Shown: piece after piece, positions 1 through 4,669 of the stretch
Layout: every line of letters begins with the position of its first letter
Numbering within the stretch: the first letter of the stretch is position 1
Assembly (NCBI GenBank): GCA_903905685.1
Contig: CAIVHI010000522.1
Coordinates: forward strand, 1 to 6,717
Reading direction: 5' to 3'
Source: an uncultured Bacteroidota bacterium
GTDB lineage: Bacteria; Bacteroidota; Bacteroidia; Chitinophagales; Chitinophagaceae
Length of the DNA stretch: 6,717 nucleotides
Notes under the pieces: generated by a model
Told to the model about the DNA's origin: nothing
The model's input: only the letters and a program-made list of their open reading frames with translations
Database searches by the model: none
Made by a program: the position numbers and the translations under genes

Positions 1-161
1 CCTTGTAAGACCACGTATACATAGTCGCACCGCTGCCCGTCTTTGAGCAGCAGGGTCTTTTTAGGAACTTCCACCACCTCCAATTCGCGTTCCAGTACGG
101 TCCTCAATTCGGGTGCGACGGGCTGAATGTCGTTCAAGTACTTGAGGAGGTTGATGAGCAT
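1..161 (-). CDS. Crp/Fnr-family transcriptional regulator, N-terminal part (runs off the left edge)
   Basis: Only the first 53 codons are inside the window. They read MLINLLKYLNDIQPVAPELR, followed by an amphipathic stretch and then PKKTLLLKDGQRCDYVYVVLQG. This matches the start of the cyclic-nucleotide-binding (cNMP) domain of Bacteroidota Crp/Fnr proteins: a short helix ending in a xIxPLSPEL-like motif, then the first beta strands, with K-x-LLLK-x-GQ-x-C-x-x-x-Y. These proteins normally have a sensory beta-roll followed by a C-terminal helix-turn-helix, which would lie outside the window, so ligand and targets cannot be judged. An in-frame ATG 33 nt upstream (at 194) would add the 11 residues MAGTQRPAITV, which are unlike the family. 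It also lies inside an inverted repeat and close to a putative -7 element, so I prefer 161. No Shine-Dalgarno is evident. The gene follows odhB on the same strand, probably as a separate transcript. Family call is good; completeness and target are unknown. Confidence 0.75.
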   Translation of the reverse strand, partial: MLINLLKYLNDIQPVAPELRTVLERELEVVEVPKKTLLLKDGQRCDYVYVVLQ

Positions 162-167
162 AACGGT

Positions 168-195
168 GATGGCGGGCCTTTGTGTGCCCGCCATC
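168..195 (-). promoter_or_regulatory. Perfect 10-bp inverted repeat at the start of the crp-like gene (operator or leader hairpin candidate)
   Basis: GATGGCGGGC (168-177) and GCCCGCCATC (186-195) are exact reverse complements separated by 8 nt. On the minus strand the repeat ends 6 nt before the preferred ATG at 161, and it starts directly after a TATATTTG sequence that fits the Bacteroidota -7 consensus. It therefore covers the expected transcription start and 5' leader. There is no T-tract on either side, so a terminator is unlikely. An operator for the Crp-like protein itself, or a leader hairpin close to the start codon, is inferred and not shown. Confidence 0.5.
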
Positions 196-196
196 G

Positions 197-204
197 CAAA
201 TATA
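197..204 (-). promoter_or_regulatory. Possible -7 element (TATATTTG) for the crp-like gene
   Basis: The minus strand reads TATATTTG, an exact match to the Bacteroidota -7 consensus TAnnTTTG. It lies 35 nt upstream of the preferred start codon at 161. I could not find a TTTG -33 element at the usual 19-20 nt spacing, so this is only half a promoter. If used, transcription would begin inside the inverted repeat at 168-195, which would argue against the alternative start codon at 194. Confidence 0.35.
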
Positions 205-258
205 AAGTTTACTCCAATGGAGCGTTATTGCAGATTCAAAAAGCCGAAAATAAACCTG

Positions 259-288
259 CTGCCTCTAAGCCTATTTTTAAGACGGCAG
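259..288 (-). terminator. Weak terminator-like hairpin after odhB
   Basis: On the minus strand, 8 nt after the odhB stop codon, CTGCC (288-284) can pair with GGCAG (263-259). The stem can be extended by TCT/AGA next to a bulged G. It is followed by CAGGTTTATTTT, a poor U-tract. The stem is imperfect and the loop large, so this may be only a weak terminator or chance. The rest of the odhB-crp gap (162-295) holds the inverted repeat and -7 candidate annotated separately. Confidence 0.25.
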
Positions 289-295
289 GGTTGGG

Positions 296-1543
296 TTACA
301 GCTCCAACAAAACCTTGACTGGGTCGGTGCCGAAAAGCAGCAACTCGGGATGCTCCAACAATTCCTTGACGCGCACCAGGAACCCTACCGATTCGCGACC
401 ATCGATAATGCGGTGGTCGTAGCTGAGGGCGAGGTACATCATGGGGCGGATTTCCACCTTGCCGTCGATGGCCATGGGGCGATCCTGAATTTTGTGCATC
501 CCCAATATGGCCGACTGAGGTATGTTGATGATGGGGGTAGACATGAGGGAGCCGAACACACCGCCATTGGTAATGGTGAAGGTGCCGCCCTGCATCTCAT
601 CGGGCGTGAGTTTGTTGTCCCGGGCCTTTTTGGCGAGTTCGCCTACTTTTTGTTCAATTTCGGCCATACTCAGGCTTTCGGCATTGCGGATGATAGGCAC
701 CACCAAGCCCTTGGGAGCAGAGACTGCGATGGATATGTCGCAGTAGTCGTGATAAATCAGGGAGTCGCCATCGATATAGGCATTTACGGCGGGCCACTCG
801 GTGAGGGCAACGCAGCATGCTTTGGTGAAGAACGACATGAAGCCGAGGTTCACCCCATGTTTTTCCTTAAATACATCTTTGTAAGCCTTGCGCACCTCCA
901 TGATGCGGGTCATGTCTACCTCGTTGAAGGTGGTGAGCATGGCCGTGCTGTTCTTAGCCTCCACCAACCTGCGCGATACGGTTTTACGGAGGTTGCTCAT
1001 TTTCTTGGCTTCGGCAGTGCGCTTGAACGCCTCGGTGCCCGACTTTTTCCCGGGCGTTGCGAGTGCCTGCAGCACGTCGTTCTTCAAAATCCGGCCACCC
1101 GTACCGGAACCTTTGATTTCGGCAACGGGCACGTGCTTATCGGTAATGATGGCCTGCGCCACGGGCGAAGCCTTCATATTGGGTGCTGTAGACGATGCTG
1201 AGGCGACAGGCGCAGTGGGTACCGCAGTGGGAGCTGCTGCTTTGGCTGCAGGCGCAGGTTGGGCCTTGGCGGGGGCGGTGGCCTCAGGTGCCCCCGCCGG
1301 TTTTACGGCGGTCTCGTCGATACGGCATGGCACATCGCCTATTTTGAGGGTTGCGCCTATCTCGGGAGCCAGAATGTGGAGGATACCTGCACTTTCGGCA
1401 TTAAGTTCGAACGTAGCCTTTTCAGATTCCAGTTCACAGAGTACTTCGTCGCGGTTCACATACTCGCCGTCTTTTTTGAGCCATTTTACGAGTGTGACTT
1501 CGGTTATAGATTCCCCTACGGTAGGAATTTTAATATCGATCAT
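296..1543 (-). CDS. odhB: Dihydrolipoyllysine-residue succinyltransferase, E2 of 2-oxoglutarate dehydrogenase
   Basis: E2 core subunit that transfers the succinyl group from its swinging lipoyl arm to CoA in the cytoplasmic 2-oxoglutarate dehydrogenase complex of the TCA cycle. The 415-residue protein shows the full E2 architecture. A lipoyl domain spans about residues 1-76, with the lipoylated lysine predicted at K42 in ESEKATFEL. An Ala/Pro linker follows to about 125. The E1/E3-binding domain lies at about 126-162 (ASPVAQAII...GTGGRILKNDVL). A second linker leads to the catalytic acetyltransferase-type domain, about 180-415, which ends with the DHRIIDG motif (catalytic His377, Asp381). The GESITEV start and the succinyltransferase-like C-terminus favour OdhB/SucB over the pyruvate or branched-chain E2s. 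Length is normal and all key residues are present. The E1 gene (odhA), often adjacent, is not beside it. A good promoter lies just upstream, so it appears to be transcribed on its own. No Shine-Dalgarno is seen before the ATG. Confidence 0.95.
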   Translation of the reverse strand: MIDIKIPTVGESITEVTLVKWLKKDGEYVNRDEVLCELESEKATFELNAESAGILHILAPEIGATLKIGDVPCRIDETAVKPAGAPEATAPAKAQPAPAAKAAAPTAVPTAPVASASSTAPNMKASPVAQAIITDKHVPVAEIKGSGTGGRILKNDVLQALATPGKKSGTEAFKRTAEAKKMSNLRKTVSRRLVEAKNSTAMLTTFNEVDMTRIMEVRKAYKDVFKEKHGVNLGFMSFFTKACCVALTEWPAVNAYIDGDSLIYHDYCDISIAVSAPKGLVVPIIRNAESLSMAEIEQKVGELAKKARDNKLTPDEMQGGTFTITNGGVFGSLMSTPIINIPQSAILGMHKIQDRPMAIDGKVEIRPMMYLALSYDHRIIDGRESVGFLVRVKELLEHPELLLFGTDPVKVLLEL

Positions 1544-1568
1544 TGGAACTAAGGATTGGTTGACGGCC

Positions 1569-1600
1569 CAAAATTAGCGAACACCCCCATAACCGTCAAA
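1569..1600 (-). promoter_or_regulatory. Bacteroidota-type promoter for odhB
   Basis: The minus strand has TTTG (1600-1597), a 20-nt spacer, and TAATTTTG (1576-1569), matching the Bacteroidota consensus TTTG-N19/20-TAnnTTTG. The -7 element ends 25 nt before the odhB start codon, which gives a short leader of about 20 nt. This supports independent transcription of odhB from the upstream ribE. Confidence 0.7.
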
Positions 1601-1619
1601 ACTATTATGAAAACCCAAA

Positions 1620-1638
1620 ACGCTTCGCAGGAGAGCGA
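1620..1638. repeat. Intergenic direct repeat, copy 1 (REP-like, hairpin-forming)
   Basis: A 19-bp unit, ACGCTTCGCAGGAGAGCGA, matches copy 2 (1647-1665) at 17 of 19 positions. Within the unit TCGC and GCGA can pair around a 6-nt loop. It lies in the 185-bp gap between ribE and odhB, just upstream of the odhB promoter. It resembles short interspersed palindromic repeats, but its genomic copy number cannot be seen from here. Confidence 0.5.
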
Positions 1639-1646
1639 CCCGCCAT

Positions 1647-1665
1647 ACGCTTCGCTGGAGTGCGA
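1647..1665. repeat. Intergenic direct repeat, copy 2 (REP-like, hairpin-forming)
   Basis: The unit ACGCTTCGCTGGAGTGCGA differs from copy 1 at two positions. Both are in the loop-side region, so the stem is kept. Here TTCGC pairs perfectly with GCGAA around TGGAGT, and the next bases (AGC) extend the pairing to GCTTCGC/GCGAAAGC with one bulge. Repeat starts are 27 bp apart. The remainder of the ribE-odhB gap (1670-1728) is GC-rich with no gene or clear terminator. Confidence 0.5.
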
Positions 1666-1728
1666 AAGCAGGTGGCGCGCTTGTGCGTGCGGCGGTTGAA
1701 GGGGTTAGCGCCGGTTGGCAGCGGGTGC

Positions 1729-2316
1729 TTAAGCTTTTTCCATAGACCTCAATATATACTTGCCCAACATGTCGAATTCCAGATTTACGCGGTGGCCGGG
1801 TTGGAGCTTATGGAAGTTGGTGTGGTTGTAGGTATAGGGAATGATGGTGACCGTAAATACATTGTCGTTGCAGGCGAAAGCGGTAAGGCTGACGCCATTG
1901 ACGCAGATGGAACCTTTTTCCACGAGCAGCTTGCGGAATGAACTCGGGTAAGTGAATCGGAACAACCAACTGCCTTCCAATTCCTGCCGCTCCACACAAA
2001 GCCCTACTGCGTCTACATGCCCTTGTACAAAATGCCCATCCAGGCGGTCGCCAACGCGGAGAGCGCGTTCCAAGTTCACCCAATCGCCATTTTTCAGGTC
2101 ATCCAGATTGGTTTTTTGCAGTGTTTCCGCTACGGCGGTCACCCTGTGGGTGGCGCCCTCAATACCTACTACAGTAAGGCACACCCCATTGTGTGCCAAG
2201 GATTGATCTATTTTGAGCTGATCTACGAGTGGGCTTTCCACCCACAAATCGAGGTTGGAGCCTTCGCGCACCAGTTGCACAATCCTACCGGCAGATTCGA
2301 TGATACCTGTAAACAT
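1729..2316 (-). CDS. ribE: Riboflavin synthase (alpha subunit)
   Basis: Catalyses dismutation of two 6,7-dimethyl-8-ribityllumazine molecules to riboflavin and a pyrimidinedione, the last step of riboflavin synthesis, in the cytoplasm. The 195-residue protein begins with the diagnostic MFTGIIE and consists of two tandem lumazine-binding barrels. The N-terminal one contains AHNGVCLTV and leads to GHFVQGHVD. The C-terminal one (about 98-190) has KGSICVNGVSLT and the closing VNLEFDMLGKYI, followed by a short C-terminal helix. Length is typical of Bacteroidota homologues, slightly shorter than the Escherichia coli enzyme. The start is fixed by the conserved MFTG. It begins 9 nt after the lipoprotein gene stop, so the two are probably co-transcribed from the promoter at 2996-3026. 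No Shine-Dalgarno is visible. Other rib genes are absent from the window, as is common when the pathway is dispersed. Confidence 0.96.
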   Translation of the reverse strand: MFTGIIESAGRIVQLVREGSNLDLWVESPLVDQLKIDQSLAHNGVCLTVVGIEGATHRVTAVAETLQKTNLDDLKNGDWVNLERALRVGDRLDGHFVQGHVDAVGLCVERQELEGSWLFRFTYPSSFRKLLVEKGSICVNGVSLTAFACNDNVFTVTIIPYTYNHTNFHKLQPGHRVNLEFDMLGKYILRSMEKA

Positions 2317-2325
2317 GGGTTAAAA

Positions 2326-2961
2326 TTACAACCTTTTGGCTTTGCCGCTGTGCGATGCCATACCGGTATCGTTAATGATTTGCAGATTGATGTGCAATTG
2401 GCTGTCTATCATGCTGTAGAAAATGGTGCCGTTCACGGTGTCGGTAGTTGCTCCCAGCAGTTGCCCACTATTTGCAGTGAGGGAGTCGCCAACGGTTGTA
2501 TCTATGGTGGCGGTAAAGGTGTAGGCGGTCAGATTCAGCGTTCCACTCTTGCCGCCGAGGCCGGCGACGGTCATTTTGGTATGCGACAACACTGTGAATA
2601 TCAAGGTATCTGTTTGTGCTCCTACAAAGTTGCCTGCCGATGCGCCTGATTCGGAGTACATGGAATCGATGAACAGGAAGCGGCCCGAAAACTTGTCGGT
2701 TGGATAGATGCAGATGGAATTATCCGGCTTACCGGGGAATCCCCAATTGTAATTGACTGCGGCCGGGTCGTTGCAATAGGGGTTGGTGAGACGGGGGTCG
2801 GTCACGGGTTTGGAGTCATTCCATTTTACGCAACCAAAAAACATGGAGGCGAGCAAACCTAAAAGGCACAATGCCCCGTCTTTAGACCTGAGTGTTTTAT
2901 GTAAACGGGATTCGGACATTCTTCGGTACTTGTATTGCATTCGAACCAGCCGATTTGCCAT
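2326..2961 (-). CDS. Putative lipoprotein of unknown function
   Basis: A 211-residue protein with no family I recognise. A basic N-terminus is followed by a hydrophobic stretch (about residues 30-43, ALCLLGLLASMFFG) and Cys44, which looks like a signal peptidase II cleavage site, although the F-F-G-C box is not ideal. The mature part starts with a Pro/Asn-rich segment containing CNDPAAVNYNW...PDNSICIYP. This resembles the Cys-flanked DPxAxNYN...DxSCxY motif found in many Bacteroidota surface proteins. The remaining 120 or so residues are Thr/Ser/Gly-rich alternating strands (TLIFTVLSHTKMTV, LNLTAYTFTATI, SQLHINLQII), suggesting a small beta-barrel or sandwich. The product is probably anchored in the cell envelope. 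Alternative starts are Met8 (2940) and Met15 (2919), and Met15 would give the most compact signal peptide. I kept 2961 because it lies 35 nt after a good -7 element. It is the first gene of a probable two-gene unit with ribE. Confidence 0.7.
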   Translation of the reverse strand: MANRLVRMQYKYRRMSESRLHKTLRSKDGALCLLGLLASMFFGCVKWNDSKPVTDPRLTNPYCNDPAAVNYNWGFPGKPDNSICIYPTDKFSGRFLFIDSMYSESGASAGNFVGAQTDTLIFTVLSHTKMTVAGLGGKSGTLNLTAYTFTATIDTTVGDSLTANSGQLLGATTDTVNGTIFYSMIDSQLHINLQIINDTGMASHSGKAKRL

Positions 2962-2995
2962 GGCATCATGCAGGCGTTCGGAGTAAACAAGAACC

Positions 2996-3026
2996 CAAAT
3001 TTACCCCATTTATTTTGCAGACCAAA
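2996..3026 (-). promoter_or_regulatory. Bacteroidota-type promoter for the lipoprotein-ribE unit
   Basis: The minus strand has TTTG (3026-3023), a 19-nt spacer and TAAATTTG (3003-2996), an exact match to TTTG-N19-TAnnTTTG. The expected start near 2989 leaves a leader of about 28 nt to the ATG at 2961. It is back to back with the rpsU promoter: the two -33 elements are only 4 bp apart. Confidence 0.75.
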
Positions 3027-3030
3027 AAAA

Positions 3031-3061
3031 TTTGTACGGCAACCGGAAATTGCTACCTTTG
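3031..3061 (+). promoter_or_regulatory. Bacteroidota-type promoter for rpsU-xerC-hpf
   Basis: TTTG (3031-3034), a 19-nt spacer and TACCTTTG (3054-3061) match the Bacteroidota consensus exactly in both boxes and in spacing. The -7 element lies 31 nt upstream of the rpsU start codon, giving a leader of about 25 nt that contains the Shine-Dalgarno. This is probably the main promoter of the three-gene unit. Confidence 0.8.
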
Positions 3062-3080
3062 CACTCCCTAAATCAATAAA

Positions 3081-3085
3081 AAGGA
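3081..3085 (+). promoter_or_regulatory. Shine-Dalgarno sequence of rpsU (unusual for this genome type)
   Basis: AAGGA, preceded by A-rich sequence and 7 nt before the ATG at 3093, is a well-placed Shine-Dalgarno. None of the other complete genes here has an equally placed one. Bacteroidota ribosomes are known to hide their anti-SD with bS21, bS18 and bS6. Strong SDs in front of rpsU have been proposed as autoregulatory elements that respond to ribosomes lacking bS21. Confidence 0.7.
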
Positions 3086-3092
3086 AAATCAT

Positions 3093-3290
3093 ATGTTGAT
3101 CATCGATTCAAAAGACTGCGAAAACATCGACAAGGCGCTCAAAAAATATAAGAAGAAATACGAGAAGTCCCGTATTTTGAACCAATTGCGCGACCGTCAG
3201 TCGTTTACCAAGCCGTCGATAAGGCGTCGTACGCAAATCCTGAAAGCCGTTTACAAGCAACAAATGGCTCTGGGTCAGTTCGAGGATTAA
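3093..3290 (+). CDS. rpsU: Small ribosomal subunit protein bS21
   Basis: A 65-residue, strongly basic protein of the 30S subunit that sits near the 3' end of 16S rRNA. In Bacteroidota it helps sequester the anti-Shine-Dalgarno. The sequence shows the family pattern: a short N-terminal strand (MLIID), the IDKALKKYKKKYEK helix, then LRDRQSFTKPSIRRR and a second basic helix (ILKAVYKQQMAL). The MLII start and the upstream Shine-Dalgarno fix the start codon. It is the first gene of an rpsU-xerC-hpf unit, an arrangement common in Bacteroidota. The 78-nt gap to xerC contains a TAAATTTG sequence (3316-3323) that could be an extra -7 element, but no matching -33 is present. Confidence 0.95.
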   Translation: MLIIDSKDCENIDKALKKYKKKYEKSRILNQLRDRQSFTKPSIRRRTQILKAVYKQQMALGQFED

Positions 3291-3368
3291 TTTTAGGTTA
3301 TTTATTGCGCAAACATAAATTTGTTCGCGGTTTCGTAATGTTCTAAATTTACAAATCGGAATGAGGGT

Positions 3369-4259
3369 ATGTTGAAAACGCAACTAGGAAGTTTTATACG
3401 TTTCCTGAAGTATGAGAAGAGATATTCTCCTCGTACTGTGGTAGCATACGAAACCGACTTAACACAATTTCAAGAATTTCTTGACCATACTTTCGAAGTG
3501 GGTGACATCAAAAGTGTCACCCATTATCATGTTCGGACGTGGCTGGCCGAAGCAAATTCCGGCAACAGTGCCGCCAGAACGCTCAACAGAAAACTATCGA
3601 GCCTCAATTCCTTCTTCAAGTATCTACAGGCGCAACGAGTTGTAGCCAAGAACCCACTCAAAAAACTCCATGCCCGCCGGCTACCGGAGCGATTGCCCCT
3701 GCATTTGAAAATCAAGGAGGCCAAATACCTACTGGAGGAAGTGCCCTTTACTGACGACTTCAAGGGGGCGACTGACAGACTGATTTGCGAATTATTGTAT
3801 GCCACCGGGATGCGGAGGAGCGAATTACTGCAACTCACCGAAAAAGATGTGGAATGGGGCTTGCACCAAATTAGGGTACTGGGTAAGGGCAATAAGGAAC
3901 GGCTGGTGCCCGTTAGCGCAACCATGCTGGATTGCATTCGCACCTACCTGGCCGCCAAGCGCCAACTGCCTGTGCACGACGACACCTTGCTGCTGAACAC
4001 AGAAACGGGCCGGCCGCTGTATGCCATGTATGTGTACCGTGTGGTTACCGGCGCGTTGTGCAATGTGACCACACTGCACAAGCGAAGCCCACACGTGCTA
4101 CGGCATACGTTTGCCACGCACCTACTCAATGAAGGTGCCAACATACAGGCCATAAAAGAACTATTGGGCCATAGCAGCCTTGCCGCAACCCAGATTTATA
4201 CCCACAACGACATTTCAAGACTGAAAGAAATTCACCAACTCAACCATCCATTAGGGTGA
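3369..4259 (+). CDS. xerC: XerC/XerD-type tyrosine recombinase
   Basis: Site-specific recombinase, probably one of the Xer pair that resolves chromosome dimers at dif. The 296-residue length is that of Xer proteins, not of longer phage or transposon integrases. The N-terminal core-binding (SAM-like) domain covers about residues 1-90 (FIRFLKYEKRYSPRTVVAYETDL, LNRKLSSLNSFFKYL). The catalytic domain covers about 105-296. The full catalytic set is present: Arg149 in GMRRSEL, Lys173 in VLGKGNKER, His242 and Arg245 in HVLRHTFATHLL, His268 in LGHSSL and nucleophile Tyr277 in ATQIYTH. Position between rpsU and hpf is the usual place for a chromosomal xer gene in Bacteroidota and argues against a mobile integrase. 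XerC versus XerD cannot be settled without the partner. A GAGGG run sits almost directly on the start codon, too close to be a good Shine-Dalgarno. A strong hairpin lies within the coding region at 3497-3525. Confidence 0.88.
   Translation: MLKTQLGSFIRFLKYEKRYSPRTVVAYETDLTQFQEFLDHTFEVGDIKSVTHYHVRTWLAEANSGNSAARTLNRKLSSLNSFFKYLQAQRVVAKNPLKKLHARRLPERLPLHLKIKEAKYLLEEVPFTDDFKGATDRLICELLYATGMRRSELLQLTEKDVEWGLHQIRVLGKGNKERLVPVSATMLDCIRTYLAAKRQLPVHDDTLLLNTETGRPLYAMYVYRVVTGALCNVTTLHKRSPHVLRHTFATHLLNEGANIQAIKELLGHSSLAATQIYTHNDISRLKEIHQLNHPLG
3497..3525 (+). repeat. Strong inverted repeat (hairpin) inside xerC
   Basis: TGGGTGACA (3499-3507) and TGTCACCCA (3515-3523) are perfect 9-bp complements around a 7-nt loop. 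The stem can be lengthened to 11 pairs by one G-T and one A-T pair. It lies about 130 nt into xerC, at codons for roughly residues 43-53. No T-tract follows, so it is not a standard terminator. It may affect mRNA stability or be a binding site, or be chance. Confidence 0.5.
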
Positions 4260-4288
4260 TTATTTTTTAACCAAAAAACGTAAGAACC

Positions 4289-4591
4289 ATGAATGTCAAA
4301 ATCCAAACCGTGCACTTCGATGCAGACAGCAAATTGATTCAACACATCAATGCCAAGATCGAAAAACTGAATACGTTTCATGATAAAATCATCAATGCCG
4401 AGGTTTATTTGAAGTTGGACGCCTTATCGCACCAGGTTCGCGACAAGGTTGCCGAAATCAAAGTGTATGTACCCAAGCATTCCTACTTCGTGAAGCACCA
4501 AAGCAAGACTTTCGAAGAATCGTTCGATTTGGCATTCGACTCCATGGTGTCTCAAGTAAAACGCCAAAAGGAAAAATCGATGTCGCACTAA
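4289..4591 (+). CDS. hpf: Short ribosome hibernation-promoting factor (HPF/RaiA family)
   Basis: A 100-residue protein of the HPF/YfiA family, which binds the decoding region of the 30S subunit in stationary phase and blocks translation or promotes ribosome dimerisation. The sequence has the family layout: an N-terminal strand (MNVKIQTVHFDAD), a helix (KLIQHINAKIEKLNTF), three strands (INAEVYLKLDA, RDKVAEIKVYVP, HSYFVKHQSKT) and a long C-terminal helix with a basic end (SFDLAFDSMVSQVKRQKEK). The length is that of short HPF/RaiA. The extra C-terminal dimerisation domain of long HPF is absent. It starts 29 nt after xerC without its own obvious promoter or Shine-Dalgarno, so it is most likely the last gene of the rpsU-xerC-hpf transcript, which ends at the terminator starting at 4615. 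Whether it acts by silencing 70S ribosomes or by dimer formation cannot be told from sequence. Confidence 0.92.
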   Translation: MNVKIQTVHFDADSKLIQHINAKIEKLNTFHDKIINAEVYLKLDALSHQVRDKVAEIKVYVPKHSYFVKHQSKTFEESFDLAFDSMVSQVKRQKEKSMSH

Positions 4592-4614
4592 TTGTTGGAA
4601 CGACGAATGAAAAC

Positions 4615-4647
4615 GCCCGCCCGGAGTTTCCGCGGCGGGCATTTTTT
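4615..4647 (+). terminator. Strong intrinsic terminator after hpf
   Basis: GCCCGCC (4615-4621) pairs perfectly with GGCGGGC (4634-4640). Inside it CGG/CCG adds 3 more pairs with one unpaired C. The stem is followed by A and six Ts. It starts 23 nt after the hpf stop. On the other strand the same stem is followed by GTTTTCATT, so it may also weakly stop transcripts from the converging response regulator gene, which ends at 4670. Confidence 0.88.
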
Positions 4648-4669
4648 ATGTACCATTCGGGATACCCGG

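Noticed and set aside
350..1201. Long open frame (283 codons) on the plus strand opposite odhB
   Set aside because: It is fully antisense to a clear, complete odhB gene. Its translation is rich in His/Gly with no recognisable domain, as expected from the mirror frame of a biased coding sequence.
1268..1298. GC-rich inverted repeat GGCGGGGGC...GCCCCCGCC inside odhB
   Set aside because: It falls in the Ala/Pro-rich linker, where runs of GCC and CCC codons produce such complementary stretches by composition alone.
888..1577. Open frame (229 codons) on the plus strand opposite the 5' half of odhB
   Set aside because: Its Ala/Gly/Val-rich stretch is the antisense reading of the Ala/Pro linker of OdhB, and it runs over the odhB promoter. 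No domain is recognisable.
2017..2649. Open frame (210 codons) on the plus strand across ribE and the lipoprotein gene
   Set aside because: It is antisense to two genes, one of them (ribE) certain, and has no recognisable motif or promoter.
3369..4259. xer-like gene as a sign of an integrated mobile element
   Set aside because: The length, the complete Xer motifs and the position in the conserved rpsU-xerC-hpf unit point to the housekeeping recombinase. No att-like repeats, cargo or transposase genes are present.
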